Assembly: GCF_027924405.1 (NCBI RefSeq)
Contig: NZ_AP026978.1
Span: forward strand, 6,510,001-6,574,000
DNA: 64,000 nucleotides
Reading direction: 5' to 3'
From: Nocardia sputorum
Lineage (GTDB): Bacteria; Actinomycetota; Actinomycetes; Mycobacteriales; Mycobacteriaceae
Part shown: positions 8,785 to 19,471 of the stretch, one piece after another
Layout of the letters: every line of letters starts with the position of its first letter
How positions within the stretch are numbered: the stretch's first letter is position 1
Notes under the pieces: generated by a model
The model's input: only the letters and a program-made list of their open reading frames with translations
Databases searched by the model: none
Told to the model about the DNA's origin: nothing
Made by a program: the position numbers and the translations under genes

Positions 8785-9986
8785 GGACGAGAGTCGAGGT
8801 ATCCCCGGAGTCCCTGTTCGGTCCGGACAACCTGCCGTACGGCGTGTTCGCGCCGACCGGCGGCAGTCCCCGGGTCGGCGTGCGGCTCGGCGAACACGTC
8901 ATCGATGTGGCTGCGCTCCTGGATGATCCGCTGTTCGCCCAACCGAGCCTGAACGCCTTCCTCGCGCAGGGTCCCGCACGCTGGCGCGCGGTGCGCGACC
9001 GAATCCGCGAGGCGGTCGAGGGGGAGGTGGACAGCGCCGCGGTACACCCCCTGTCCGACGTGGCACTGCGGCTGCCGGTGCGGATCGGCGACTACGTGGA
9101 CTTCTACGCGAGCATCGATCACGCGACGAATCTCGGCCGCCTGTTCCGGCCGGATGGTGACCCGCTGCTGCCGAACTGGCGGCACCTGCCGGTGGGCTAT
9201 CACGGGCGGGCGGGGACCGTGGTGGTGTCCGGCACCGACGTGGCGCGGCCGTGCGGGCAGCGCCGATCGGAATCCGGCGCGCCGGATTTCGGCCCGTCGC
9301 GGCGGCTGGACATCGAGGCGGAGCTCGGCTTCGTGATCGGCGTCGGCTCGCGGCTCGGCGCGCCGGTCGGCATCGACGAGTTCGCCGACCGGGTGTTCGG
9401 CGTCGCGCTGGTCAACGATTGGTCCGCCCGCGACATCCAGGCGTGGGAGTACCAGCCGCTCGGCCCGTTCCTCGGCAAGTCGTTCGCGACCTCCATGTCG
9501 CCGTGGATCACCCCGCTGGCCGCGCTCGAGTCCGCGCGGGTACCGCTGCCCGAGCAGTCGCCCGCGCCGCTGCCCTACCTGCGCGGGACGGAGCATTGGG
9601 GCCTGGACATCGAACTGACCGTGGCGTGGAACGGACAGCCGGTCGCGTACCCGCCCTACCGCCGGATGTACTGGTCACCGGCGCAGATGCTCGCCCATCT
9701 CACCTCGAACGGCGCCGCCACGCGACCCGGGGATCTGTACGCCTCAGGCACCGTCTCCGGCCCCGAACCGGACCAGCGCGGCTCCTTCATAGAGTTGTCC
9801 TGGGGCGGCAGCGAGCCCGTCCTGGTGAACGACCGGAAACGTACCTTCCTGGAGGACGGCGACGAAGTGACGATCACGGCCTCGGCTCCCGGGCCGGGTC
9901 CGGCCCGGATCGGATTGGGCGAGGTCACCGGGCGCATCGTTCCGGCACACTCGCCCGGTCGCGGCGCCCAGGAGCGACGACGATAG
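8781..9986 (+). CDS. fahA: fumarylacetoacetase
   Basis: A 401-residue fumarylacetoacetate hydrolase, which splits fumarylacetoacetate to fumarate and acetoacetate. Conserved stretches include DYVDFYASIDHATNLGRLF, LPVGYHGRAGTVVVSG (catalytic His region), LDIEAELGFVIG (metal-binding Glu pair), NDWSARDIQAWEYQPLGPF and GKSFATSMSPWI. The start is GTG 8781, placed so that it overlaps the hmgA TGA (GTGA); an open frame extends further upstream inside hmgA but lacks family similarity there. The length agrees with the family. Confidence 0.93.
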   Translation: MRTRVEVSPESLFGPDNLPYGVFAPTGGSPRVGVRLGEHVIDVAALLDDPLFAQPSLNAFLAQGPARWRAVRDRIREAVEGEVDSAAVHPLSDVALRLPVRIGDYVDFYASIDHATNLGRLFRPDGDPLLPNWRHLPVGYHGRAGTVVVSGTDVARPCGQRRSESGAPDFGPSRRLDIEAELGFVIGVGSRLGAPVGIDEFADRVFGVALVNDWSARDIQAWEYQPLGPFLGKSFATSMSPWITPLAALESARVPLPEQSPAPLPYLRGTEHWGLDIELTVAWNGQPVAYPPYRRMYWSPAQMLAHLTSNGAATRPGDLYASGTVSGPEPDQRGSFIELSWGGSEPVLVNDRKRTFLEDGDEVTITASAPGPGPARIGLGEVTGRIVPAHSPGRGAQERRR

Positions 9987-10079
9987 CCGCGCCGCAGCAG
10001 CAACCGGCTGGCGCTTGAGCGCGCCGGCATCCGGGTACGCCGCCGCTACGGCCCCATCCGCCTGACAAGGAGCGAGGTC

Positions 10080-10526
10080 ATGACCGATCGCCCGCACGCA
10101 GCGCACCGCCGCCCCGATGGCGTCGACGATGTCACCGTGGCCGCCACCGGCAAACTCTCCGAAGCCCTGGAGACCATCGAACGCGCACGCGGCCATCTGT
10201 ACGCCTTCCACCAGCTGACCGGCGGGGCTGATCTGGCGCTCGACGAGGCCGTGGAGCTGTTCCGCGAGGCCGGGCACGCGCACATCGCCGAGCGGATCTC
10301 CACCGAGTTGATCGGCCGCAACGTCCTGGCCGGGCGTTGGACATTCCAGGTCGTCGAGGAATACGACGACGGCTACTACGGCCTGTTCCGCGACGTCGAG
10401 CGGGCCGCCCGGGAGGAACTGCTCGGCGGACGCCGCCACCTCTACGAAGCCGAGATGAAAGAAGCCCGCCGTACTCATGGCGCACCGGGCCATTCGGCCA
10501 CGCCGGAGACAGCGGAAGACCCCTGA
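10080..10526 (+). CDS. hypothetical protein, acidic helical
   Basis: A 148-residue soluble protein I do not recognise by name. It is rich in charged residues and predicted mainly helical (KLSEALETIERARGHLYAFH; DEAVELFREAGHAHIAERI), with an aromatic patch EEYDDGYYGLFRDVERAA. AAGGAGCGAGG gives a clear ribosome-binding site. It lies between fahA and the thiC riboswitch and is probably its own unit. Function unknown. Confidence 0.75.
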   Translation: MTDRPHAAHRRPDGVDDVTVAATGKLSEALETIERARGHLYAFHQLTGGADLALDEAVELFREAGHAHIAERISTELIGRNVLAGRWTFQVVEEYDDGYYGLFRDVERAAREELLGGRRHLYEAEMKEARRTHGAPGHSATPETAEDP

Positions 10527-10631
10527 CCGGACAAGCGCCGATGCCGCTGCCTGGCCATTCGCTCCCGCTGCGCGAATCACCGGGCACGGGTCCGGGACGG
10601 CCGGGTATGGTCGGGCGGGAAAATTCCACAA

Positions 10632-12378
<1,747 letters not shown>

Positions 12379-12384
12379 CGACCA

Positions 12385-12415
12385 CCCGCCGCCCGCCACC
12401 GGGGCGGGCGGCGGG
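12385..12415 (+). terminator. terminator-like hairpin after thiC
   Basis: Perfect 13-bp arms (12385-12397 and 12403-12415, CCCGCCGCCCGCC / complement) with a 5-base loop, 7 bp after the thiC stop. There is no U-tract, which is usual for actinobacterial terminators. Confidence 0.7.
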
Positions 12416-12433
12416 ACGCCGGATCATCACTGG

Positions 12434-12655
12434 TCAGCGTTCGAGGTAGAGCCGTTCGCAGGGCAAGCGTGGGAGCCCGGTCGTGTCGCCGGGCAGCACA
12501 GTCGCCGCGCCGGGGCGGTGGTGGGCGTTCCATTCCCGCACGAACACCAGGGCGGCGGTCAGGCAGGCGGCGAAGTCCATCCGCTGATCGTGCAGGTACA
12601 CCGACAGGTGGACGTCGGGCTCCTCCGGGTGTGGAGACCCTCCCGGGCCGGTCAC
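12434..12655 (-). CDS. small hypothetical protein, XRE-locus A
   Basis: A possible 73-residue protein starting at GTG 12655, 28 bp after the preceding gene. Recognisable stretches are HPEEPDVHLSVYLHDQRMDF and AALVFVREWNAHHRPG. It is the last gene of a minus-strand series following the XRE-TPR regulator. An earlier in-frame ATG at 12733 would overlap the upstream gene by about 50 bp. Function unknown; reality moderately supported by strand and spacing. Confidence 0.5.
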   Translation of the reverse strand: MTGPGGSPHPEEPDVHLSVYLHDQRMDFAACLTAALVFVREWNAHHRPGAATVLPGDTTGLPRLPCERLYLER

Positions 12656-12683
12656 GGCACCACCCGCCACACCGCGTGCCGGC

Positions 12684-13172
12684 TCATCGACCCGCCCGAA
12701 CCGCTCGCGCGAGCAGGCACGCGCGCACCGCATCGACCACCACCCGGCCCGAAGGCCGGTAGGTGTCCCGCGGCGCTTCCATCCATGCCCGGTATCCGTT
12801 GGTGCTGTCGGCCGGGGACGGAAGCGCGATCAACGCGCCGTCGCGGATCACCTTCACTCGGTCGCGGAACAACCCCGCGAACGTGTGCGGGTCGTCGGGC
12901 AGATCAGGGCGGACAAGGAACGTCCAGGTCCGCGAGGACGGGTGCGAGATGATCGGGCCGAGACTGTTGCCACCGCTGCGCAACCGCTCCGCCACCGCGT
13001 GGCCCAGCGGTTCGGGCACCGACACACCCCACACCATCGACCCCGCCCGCACCACGATGCGGCCGAGGGCTTCCGGTTCCACCTCGGCCGGGAGCTGGCA
13101 CACCAGTTTGTAGAACGCGCACCGCCCGTGCGGGGTCGCCAGATCGAAACTCTCCGCGCCTGCCGCGCTCAC
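12684..13172 (-). CDS. hypothetical protein, XRE-locus A
   Basis: A 162-residue protein of unknown function. It begins at GTG 13172, which overlaps the TGA of the upstream ORF (GTGA), pointing to translational coupling; a further GTG at 13229 is possible but would overlap more. Well-formed globular stretches include GRCAFYKLVCQLPAEV, HPSSRTWTFLVRPDLPDD and GALIALPSPADSTNGYRAWM. I recall similar proteins near XRE regulators in Nocardia and Streptomyces but cannot name a family. No catalytic motif stands out. Confidence 0.6.
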   Translation of the reverse strand: MSAAGAESFDLATPHGRCAFYKLVCQLPAEVEPEALGRIVVRAGSMVWGVSVPEPLGHAVAERLRSGGNSLGPIISHPSSRTWTFLVRPDLPDDPHTFAGLFRDRVKVIRDGALIALPSPADSTNGYRAWMEAPRDTYRPSGRVVVDAVRACLLARAVRAGR

Positions 13173-13426
13173 CTCCGCACCCCCGTGTCGAGGTGGTCGC
13201 CGAACGATGAGCGCGCGGACGTGGGACACCGCGCCTCGATGGTGGCTTGATCACTCGCCGCCTCCGCACCCGCGACGGATGCGCACCGCAACCCGATCGC
13301 CGACGCGCCGGGCGGTTCCGCAGGTGAGCCGTGTAGCGGCATGGACTGGTCTCTCAGATACGCCGCCATCCGTTCCAGCTCGGCCACTCCCGCCGAATAC
13401 AATCCCCGCTCGCTGCTCGCATCCAT
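13169..13426 (-). CDS. small hypothetical protein, XRE-locus A
   Basis: An 85-residue ORF starting at ATG 13426 with GGGAGG about 9 bp upstream. The N-terminal half is helical (AGVAELERMAAYLRDQSM); the rest is Ala/Ser rich. Its stop overlaps the start of the next gene. It lies 191 bp downstream of the XRE-TPR regulator on the same strand. Function unknown. Confidence 0.5.
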   Translation of the reverse strand: MDASSERGLYSAGVAELERMAAYLRDQSMPLHGSPAEPPGASAIGLRCASVAGAEAASDQATIEARCPTSARSSFGDHLDTGVRR

Positions 13427-13617
13427 ACCCCTGCGCCTCCCTGCGATTCGAATGGAAGGCACCCGACGCCGAGGGCATCGACACCAGCCAGCGGCCATAG
13501 CTGTGCTGGCGCGGCCGAGATGAGGAATCGACCGGCTCACCCCGGCGTCGGGGCCGGGGACGACGTTATGAGCAGGGGCACAACGGATTTGCCCTCAAAG
13601 GACAAACACGAGTTCGA

Positions 13618-14847
13618 TCATCCATTCGGTCCCGGTTCGGGAGCAATGCCCAACCGCCAGGCCAGGCCGCGCAACTCCCGGCCGCCCGCATCTCGACGCG
13701 CAGCCCGTAACTGGTTCGCCACAGCCTCACGAACGAAGAAATCACTCCGAACCCTTTGTGGGGCCAGCTTTTCCGCCTTCAACAACAGCGCTAACCCACG
13801 GTCGCGATACTTCCGTTCGATCAATAGCGCCCGGCCCGCCTCTGCGTAGTAGTTGGCCTGCCGTACCGAGCTCGGGATCGCATGAACCGGGACATCGACA
13901 GCGCTGTCAACCGCCCGTGCCCCGTCGCCGAGCTCCAGCCCGATCGAGGAACGCCAGATATCGACATTGACTCTGCCGAAAAAGAACCCGCCAAAGCCGC
14001 CTACCGGCTGGTCCATACGCTTCGCCACTGCTGCGGCTTCGTCCAGATGTGTTTTGGCGGTCTCTCGATCCGCCTGTACGGCAGCAGCAAGCGCCGCATT
14101 CAGATGCAGCATCCCGTATACCTGCACAACCTCTGAATCATCCAGATGCTTCAGCAGTCGATCCGCCATATCCACCGATCGGTCGTATTGCTGGGTGCGG
14201 GACACCTCCCCGGCGACGCTGCCACGCAGCCACACTCCGAACCCTATCCGGGCCGGTGATTCGAGTTCTTCCGCGCACTGGCGCACCGCTTTGGCAGCCA
14301 GCAACGGCAGCCCGCGCCCGGCGAGTCGTTTCGTCGCCCACGCCATCGCGTCGTAGCAGGTGATCAGTCCGACCAGAATCTGCTGCCGAAGTTCGGGATG
14401 ACGGACGTAGGCCGCGTGCAATTCGGCAAGAAGTCTCGGCGTCAGATTGCCCTGCGCCGCGTAGTCTGCTGCCTGTCGGTGCTCGAACACGCGCTGGAGG
14501 TCGGCAGCGACTTCCGGCCACGGCCGTACCGGCACCCCGGAGTCCTCGCCCAGTTCACATACCTCTAATGCGTTCTCGAACGCGACCAGAGTCGCGTGAG
14601 ATTCCGACGAGGGTCCGTCTGTCATCTCCCATGGTCGGCCGTTGAATTCCGAAGGTGCCACGCGCAGTGCCCGCGCCAGCGCCTCGAGGGTGTGACGGTT
14701 GGTCAGCGCCTGTTCTCCGCGTTCCAGGCGACCGAGGTATCCAAAGCTGAGGCCAGCCAGGCCCGCCACGACCTGGAGGCTTAACCCCCGCCACGCGCGG
14801 ATCTCCCGCAGCCTGCGCCCGACTTCGTTCGGTGGAATGTCGTTCAT
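13618..14847 (-). CDS. XRE-family regulator with TPR-like C-terminal domain
   Basis: A 409-residue protein. Residues about 6-62 form a Cro/C1-type helix-turn-helix (LREIRAWRGLSLQVVAGLAG, then FGYLGRLERGEQALTNRHT). The remaining 330 residues are helical repeats resembling TPRs, including LNAALAAAVQADRETAKTHL and YYAEAGRALLIERKYRDRG. Such regulators are numerous in Nocardia and Streptomyces and often sit with small ORFs of unknown role. GGAGGAG six bases before the ATG is a strong ribosome-binding site. A second protein of the same layout is encoded at 43026-44186. Confidence 0.85.
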   Translation of the reverse strand: MNDIPPNEVGRRLREIRAWRGLSLQVVAGLAGLSFGYLGRLERGEQALTNRHTLEALARALRVAPSEFNGRPWEMTDGPSSESHATLVAFENALEVCELGEDSGVPVRPWPEVAADLQRVFEHRQAADYAAQGNLTPRLLAELHAAYVRHPELRQQILVGLITCYDAMAWATKRLAGRGLPLLAAKAVRQCAEELESPARIGFGVWLRGSVAGEVSRTQQYDRSVDMADRLLKHLDDSEVVQVYGMLHLNAALAAAVQADRETAKTHLDEAAAVAKRMDQPVGGFGGFFFGRVNVDIWRSSIGLELGDGARAVDSAVDVPVHAIPSSVRQANYYAEAGRALLIERKYRDRGLALLLKAEKLAPQRVRSDFFVREAVANQLRAARRDAGGRELRGLAWRLGIAPEPGPNG

Positions 14848-15047
14848 GGCGTACTCCTCCGCCGATGGCTACCACCTGCGACGGTACCTGTTGATCCCCA
14901 TCGTGCAGGCGGAGGAACGCGCCAGAAATCGATTGGCGGGGCCTGACTCCCGCGATGGGGGCGATCTCCGGACCGCTGTAGCGGGTTTTCGAAAGCGCTG
15001 GGTTACGCCGAGCGTGATGATCGCAGGACATCGATCCGAGGAGAATC

Positions 15048-15458
15048 ATGCGACGACATGTGGGGCGGGCCTTGCTGGCCGCCGCGGGGCTGCTCAATAC
15101 CGCGCCTGCGATCGGCGCGGCCGCGCCACAGGGAATGTACGCGGCCTACGGCATAGCTTCGGCAGACCGCGATCTCGAGGTGGTGCTGCGGCATCGGGCC
15201 GTGCTGTTCGCGGTCGTCGGTATCGGTTTGCTGCTGGCGATCCTTCGTCCCGCGCTGCACCCGATCGCGGTGTGCGCCAACGCCATCAGCTTCGGCGGCT
15301 TTCTCGTCCTGGTGATCGCCGGAGGGCCGGTCGGCCCTGGATTGATGCGCGTCGCTGCATTCGACGTCGTGGGACTGGTTGCACTCGGCGTCGGAGTCGC
15401 GTGCCTGCGGGGTGAGCGCCCTGTCGAGCGAGGCGCATGCCGACCCGCTGCCGCTTGA
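15048..15458 (+). CDS. small four-helix membrane protein
   Basis: A 136-residue integral membrane protein with about four hydrophobic helices (for example AVLFAVVGIGLLLAIL and AISFGGFLVLVIAG). GAGGAG precedes the ATG by 5 bases. I know actinobacterial proteins of this size and layout only as uncharacterised membrane proteins. It stands alone between the XRE regulator (divergent) and a TetR gene (convergent). Confidence 0.7.
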   Translation: MRRHVGRALLAAAGLLNTAPAIGAAAPQGMYAAYGIASADRDLEVVLRHRAVLFAVVGIGLLLAILRPALHPIAVCANAISFGGFLVLVIAGGPVGPGLMRVAAFDVVGLVALGVGVACLRGERPVERGACRPAAA

Positions 15459-15515
15459 CATGGGAGATGCGCCACCACCACACCCCGATGCTCCCCAGGG
15501 GACTTGGAAACACGG

Positions 15516-16073
15516 TCAGCGCACCGTCTGCTCGATCAGGCGGCGGGCCGCGCGATCGGTCCGCTCGACGTCGCCGGTGATCAACCGGTCTTGCAGGATG
15601 CCGCGCAGGCCCGCGATGAGAAGAGTGGCAACGACTTCCGGGTCATCGATGGTTCGGAGGTTGCGCAGCCCGTCGGCCAGCGCCGACACGAAGACGGCGA
15701 TGGCCGAGGTGGCGTAGTCACTGTATGGACTCCGTGGCGCGCAGGCCGCGCCGAGGACTTGGAGCATCACCCGGACGCTCGTGCGGCCGTCGCCCGAGGC
15801 GTTGGCGGTCCAGAAGCTCCACAGCCGGTCGCGCAGTTCGGACGCGTCATCGATGTCGGCGAATACGGCCGCGATATCGGGGCGCTGCGTCGCCAGCGCT
15901 TGGACGAGCAGTTCCTCTTTGGTCGAGAAGTAGTAGATCAGCATGCGCGAGCTGGTGCCGAGCTCGGCGGCCAGCGGGCGCAGCGACAGGTCCGCGAGGC
16001 CGTGCTCGGCGATGTAGCGCACGACGGCGGCGAGCAGTTCGGCGCGTTTGGCGTGGTCGAGGGGGCGGGCCAT
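15516..16073 (-). CDS. TetR-family regulator, divergent from ketosynthase
   Basis: A 185-residue TetR regulator. The helix-turn-helix is [20 protein letters not shown] near residues 29-48. I chose ATG 16073 rather than an ATG 33 bp upstream because TACAGT lies exactly at -12 to -7 and there is no ribosome-binding site, as expected for a leaderless start. Palindromic sites overlap this promoter and the start of the divergent ketosynthase gene, so it probably represses both itself and that gene. Ligand unknown, perhaps an acyl compound. Confidence 0.88.
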   Translation of the reverse strand: MARPLDHAKRAELLAAVVRYIAEHGLADLSLRPLAAELGTSSRMLIYYFSTKEELLVQALATQRPDIAAVFADIDDASELRDRLWSFWTANASGDGRTSVRVMLQVLGAACAPRSPYSDYATSAIAVFVSALADGLRNLRTIDDPEVVATLLIAGLRGILQDRLITGDVERTDRAARRLIEQTVR

Positions 16074-16079
16074 GAGTTG

Positions 16080-16134
16080 ACTGTAGCGATTGGTACAGGT
16101 ATTCATGACATCGTGACTGTAACAATCGCTTCAG
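16080..16134. promoter_or_regulatory. paired operator sites between tetR and ketosynthase
   Basis: Two sites share the form CTGTA-N8-TNCAG: 16081-16098 (CTGTA ... TACAG) and 16117-16134 (CTGTA ... TTCAG), centres 36 bp apart. Read across, GCGATTGGTACAG (16086-16098) and CTGTAACAATCGC (16117-16129) form a 12-of-13 inverted repeat. The left site covers the tetR -10 (16080-16085); the right site covers the first codons of the ketosynthase. Confidence 0.6.
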
Positions 16135-17357
16135 AAACTCGGGATTCGGTCGTGGTCACCGGATACGCGGCGACCACGTCGCTGGCCGACGACATGGACA
16201 CCACCTGGTCCCGATTGCTGGCGGGGCACAGCGGCATCGGCGCGCTCTCCGACGATTTCGTGGCCGAGTACGACCTGCCGGTCCGCATCGGCGGCAAGCT
16301 GAAGTCACAGCCGAGCGCCGAGCTGACCCGGGTCGAACAGCGCAGGCACTCCTACGTCGAGCAGATGGCGCTGGCGCTCGGCCGCCGGGTCTGGCGTTCG
16401 GCGGGCGCGCCCGAGGTGGACGGCGACCGGCTGGCGGTGTCCATCGGCACCGGGCTGGGCGGCGGTGACGCGCTGATCGAGGCGGTCGACGCGATGCGCG
16501 CCGGCGGCTACCGCAAGGTGTCGCCGATGTCGGTGCCGATGGTGATGCCGAACGGTCCCGCCGCCACCGTGGGACTCGAAATCGGGGCTAGAGCAGGCGT
16601 TTTCGCGCCGGTATCGGCGTGCTCCTCGGGTTCGGAGGCGATCGCGCACGCCTGGCGGCTGATCACCACCGGCGAAGCGGACGTGGTGGTGGCCGGTGGC
16701 GTCGAGGGACACATCGACGCCGTGCCCATCGCGAGCTTCGCCATGATGCGCGCCATGAGCACCCGCAACGACGACCCGGAACGCGCGTCGCGCCCGTTCG
16801 ACCGGGACCGCGACGGGTTCGTCTTCGGCGAGGCGGGCGCGCTGCTGGTGCTGGAATCCGAGCGGCACGCACGCGGGCGGGGCGCCACCGTGCACGGGCG
16901 GGTGCTCGGCGCGGGGATCACCTCCGACGCGTACCACATCGTCGCCTCCGAACCGGAAGGGATCGGGGCGGCCCGCGCGATGCGCAAGGCCATCGAGACC
17001 GCGGGTCTGCGGGCTTCCGATATCCAGCATGTGAACGCGCACGCCACGTCGACGTCCATCGGCGACGCCTCGGAGGCCAACGCGATCGCCTCCGTCGTGC
17101 CCGACGCATCGGTCTACGCGCCGAAATCCGCGCTGGGGCATTCGATCGGGGCGGTCGGCGCGCTGGAATCGCTGGTCACCATGCTCACCCTGCGCGATCA
17201 GGTCGTCCCGCCCACCCTGAATCTGGACAACCCTGATCCCTCGATCGACCTGGACATCGTCGCCGGCGCGCCGCGTACTCAGCGCATCGACTTCGCGCTG
17301 AACAATTCGTTCGGCTTCGGCGGGCACAACGTCGCGCTGGCGTTCGGCCGGGTCTGA
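16113..17357 (+). CDS. beta-ketoacyl-ACP synthase II (KasA/FabF type)
   Basis: A 414-residue condensing enzyme. The catalytic triad is in place: Cys near residue 170 in [16 protein letters not shown], His near 310 in [11 protein letters not shown], and Lys/His near 339-344 in [15 protein letters not shown]. This is the KasA/KasB subfamily that extends long acyl chains bound to ACP in FAS-II, including mycolic acid precursors. The GTG at 16113 gives the family length; the frame is open much further upstream but that sequence lies within the tetR gene. It stands away from the main kas operon, so it may serve a specialised acyl product together with the following thioesterase. Confidence 0.9.
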   Translation: MTVTIASETRDSVVVTGYAATTSLADDMDTTWSRLLAGHSGIGALSDDFVAEYDLPVRIGGKLKSQPSAELTRVEQRRHSYVEQMALALGRRVWRSAGAPEVDGDRLAVSIGTGLGGGDALIEAVDAMRAGGYRKVSPMSVPMVMPNGPAATVGLEIGARAGVFAPVSACSSGSEAIAHAWRLITTGEADVVVAGGVEGHIDAVPIASFAMMRAMSTRNDDPERASRPFDRDRDGFVFGEAGALLVLESERHARGRGATVHGRVLGAGITSDAYHIVASEPEGIGAARAMRKAIETAGLRASDIQHVNAHATSTSIGDASEANAIASVVPDASVYAPKSALGHSIGAVGALESLVTMLTLRDQVVPPTLNLDNPDPSIDLDIVAGAPRTQRIDFALNNSFGFGGHNVALAFGRV

Positions 17358-17491
17358 CGGCGGAGGACCGCACCGGCCGAGCTAACGTCGTGGGACATCC
17401 GACCACTCGGCCTGAGGGACATCGACGTGAGCGAGCGAGACAACCGAGGACACCGCGTGCGGTCGCGCACGAGGGTGGGCAGGGAACAGTC

Positions 17492-18286
17492 GTGAGTGAC
17501 GCCTTCTATCTCCCCGACCCCGCCCAGCCGGATCGCTTTCTTTCCACCGAGCTGACCCGCGGCCCATGGTCGCCGGACGCCCAGCACGCGGGTCCGCCCT
17601 CGGCGCTGCTCGGGCACGTGATCGAGCGGTGCGAGCCGCGTCCTGGGTTCCAGGTCGGCCGGGTGGCGGTCGATATTCTCGGTCCGGTGCCGCTGGCGCC
17701 GCTGACGGCGGCGGCGCGCGTCGTCCGTCCCGGACGCAGCGTCGAACTCATCGAGGCGACGCTGTCCACCGAGCGCGGGCCGGTGATGCGGGCGAACGCC
17801 TGGCGGTTCAAGCTGTCCGAACCGGAATTGCCGCTGCCGGAACGCTTCTTGCCGACCGGCACCCGCCCCGGTCCGGAGCAGGTGGAGGCCCCCGAGCCGT
17901 TCCCGTCCACCCAGCCGATCGGCTTCCACACCGCTATCGATTACCGCTTCGTCAGCGGGTCCTTCGCCGAACCCGGCCCGGCGATCTGCTGGATCCGGAT
18001 CAAGCACCCGATCGTCGCGGGCACCGAACCGAGCCCGCTGGAGCGCACCCTCGCGGCCGCGGATTCCGGCAACGGCGTCAGCGCGATCCTGGACTGGTCG
18101 AAGTACCTGTTCATCAACACCGACCTGACGGTCACCCTGCACCGCCAGCCCGCGGGCGAATGGGTCTGCCTCGACGCCGTCACCTACCCCCAACCCCATG
18201 GCATAGGTATGGCCGAATCGGCGCTCTACGACGAAAAGGGCCCCCTGGGCCGCAGCACGCAAACCCTCTTCCTCGGCACCCGATAA
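17492..18286 (+). CDS. acyl-CoA thioesterase-like protein (double hotdog)
   Basis: A 264-residue protein of the TesB-like thioesterase family. The N-terminal hotdog has LTRGPWSPDAQHAGPPSAL and VGRVAVDILGPVPL; the C-terminal half has AILDWSKYLFINTDLTVTLH and GIGMAESALYDEKGPLGRS, typical of the second hotdog. GTG 17492 follows GGGAACAG; longer frames upstream are not conserved in character. It may release acyl chains from CoA or ACP. The 134-bp gap from the ketosynthase leaves co-transcription open. Confidence 0.8.
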   Translation: MSDAFYLPDPAQPDRFLSTELTRGPWSPDAQHAGPPSALLGHVIERCEPRPGFQVGRVAVDILGPVPLAPLTAAARVVRPGRSVELIEATLSTERGPVMRANAWRFKLSEPELPLPERFLPTGTRPGPEQVEAPEPFPSTQPIGFHTAIDYRFVSGSFAEPGPAICWIRIKHPIVAGTEPSPLERTLAAADSGNGVSAILDWSKYLFINTDLTVTLHRQPAGEWVCLDAVTYPQPHGIGMAESALYDEKGPLGRSTQTLFLGTR

Positions 18287-18401
18287 CCGAGGCAGACCCA
18301 CTCGGCGTTCGTCGCCGACGCGCTCACGGACGGGTGGAGATCGACTGACCGCTCCAGTCGTCCACAGATCGGCCCGCTGAGTGCATGGCAGTGTGGGCAC
18401 C

Positions 18402-18944
18402 ATGTCACGTCGACTGCGAAACATCCGCAAGCGCTTTGCGATTCGGCCGTGTGGGGCGGCAACCGTTGCTCTGCTCGCCCTCGCCCTCGTAACGTCCGGC
18501 TGCAACGAACCGGGTGCGGTGGACATGAAAGTCGGCGAGTGCGGCTTTTTCACGCCGGGCCAAGCGAACCGTGCGTGGGAGGTACAGCGGCGCAGTTGCA
18601 CCGACCCCGAGGCTGCGCTGGTCGTCGTGCGAGGTGCCTCGACGGTTGATTGTGCTGACCTTTCGTTCAGCTGGTCCGGCCGGGGGAGCCAGAAGCTCAA
18701 CGTCTGCACCCACTTGAATGCCCAGGTCGGGGACTGCTTCAACAACCCGAAGAACCAGTATTCGCACCTCGTCCGTTTGCGGAAAGTGCCGTGCTCGACG
18801 CCCGAGGCGTACCAGGTGAATACCCGCGTCGAGGGCGACGATTACGGCGTCTGCAAAGCTACGAACAGCAAATACGGCCAGACCGCCGACATCGTGCACA
18901 AGCAGCCGCCGGTGTCGTTCTGCCTGCATCGCGTCGGATCCTGA
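18402..18944 (+). CDS. Cys-rich lipoprotein (LppU-like)
   Basis: A 180-residue exported lipoprotein. A basic N-terminus and hydrophobic stretch lead to the lipobox VTSGC. The mature part holds about eight cysteines in two similar halves: MKVGECGFF ... RSCTDPEAALVVV and AQVGDCFNN ... VPCSTPEAYQV, so the domain looks duplicated. The pattern V-G-[DE]-C followed by C-[ST]-x-P-[EH]-A resembles mycobacterial LppU-type and septum-associated extracytoplasmic domains. ATG 18402 is preferred over an upstream GTG because it gives a normal signal peptide. Function unknown. Confidence 0.7.
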   Translation: MSRRLRNIRKRFAIRPCGAATVALLALALVTSGCNEPGAVDMKVGECGFFTPGQANRAWEVQRRSCTDPEAALVVVRGASTVDCADLSFSWSGRGSQKLNVCTHLNAQVGDCFNNPKNQYSHLVRLRKVPCSTPEAYQVNTRVEGDDYGVCKATNSKYGQTADIVHKQPPVSFCLHRVGS

Positions 18945-18990
18945 CGACGCTGCCTGCGCAGCGGCTCATGTCCGGTGGCGCGCACCTCGC

Positions 18991-19398
18991 TCAAGGACGG
19001 GTCGAGATCTGCTGGACGCCCCAGCCGTTGCCGTCGGGGTCGGTGAAGAAGAAGAAACCGACGTTGTCCAGGGGGTCGGGCATGGGGGTCGGGTTTTCGC
19101 CGAGGACCTGGATTTCGGTGACTTCGACGCCACGGGAGGTCAGTTCCTCATGGGCCTTGCGCAGATCGTTGACCACGAGTTGCAGGCCCTGCTGGGAGCC
19201 GGGGGTCATGTCGGGTATCGCGCCCTTGCCGATCACGATCGAGCAGCCGGAGCCCGGCGGAGTGAGTTGCACGATGCGGACGTTGTCGTCGATCTTGGTG
19301 TCGTGGTCTACGGCGAAGTCCAGCTTCTCGGCGTAGAACCGCTTCGCGCGGTCGATATCCGACACAGGCACGATCACGACCTCGAGCGTCCAGTTCAC
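18991..19398 (-). CDS. VOC-family (glyoxalase/bleomycin-resistance fold) protein
   Basis: A 135-residue vicinal-oxygen-chelate fold protein. The family pattern is clear: an N-terminal strand WTLEVVIVPVSDIDRAKRFY, a central GCSIVIGKG, and a C-terminal FFFFTDPDGNGWGVQQ. It starts at GTG 19398 after AAAGGAAGC. It follows a TetR gene on the same strand by 73 bp and is probably in the same transcript. Substrate unknown; single-domain VOC proteins include isomerases, dioxygenases and binding proteins. Confidence 0.85.
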   Translation of the reverse strand: MNWTLEVVIVPVSDIDRAKRFYAEKLDFAVDHDTKIDDNVRIVQLTPPGSGCSIVIGKGAIPDMTPGSQQGLQLVVNDLRKAHEELTSRGVEVTEIQVLGENPTPMPDPLDNVGFFFFTDPDGNGWGVQQISTRP

Positions 19399-19471
19399 GG
19401 TGCTTCCTTTCGGCAGTCTGCGGTGTTCGTACCAGTGCGGACCGGTTACGGCGGGGAAATTCATCGGCGCG

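Noticed and set aside
15504..16112. Long N-terminal extension of the ketosynthase
   Set aside because: It lies antisense to the tetR gene and has no ketosynthase character; GTG 16113 gives the family length.
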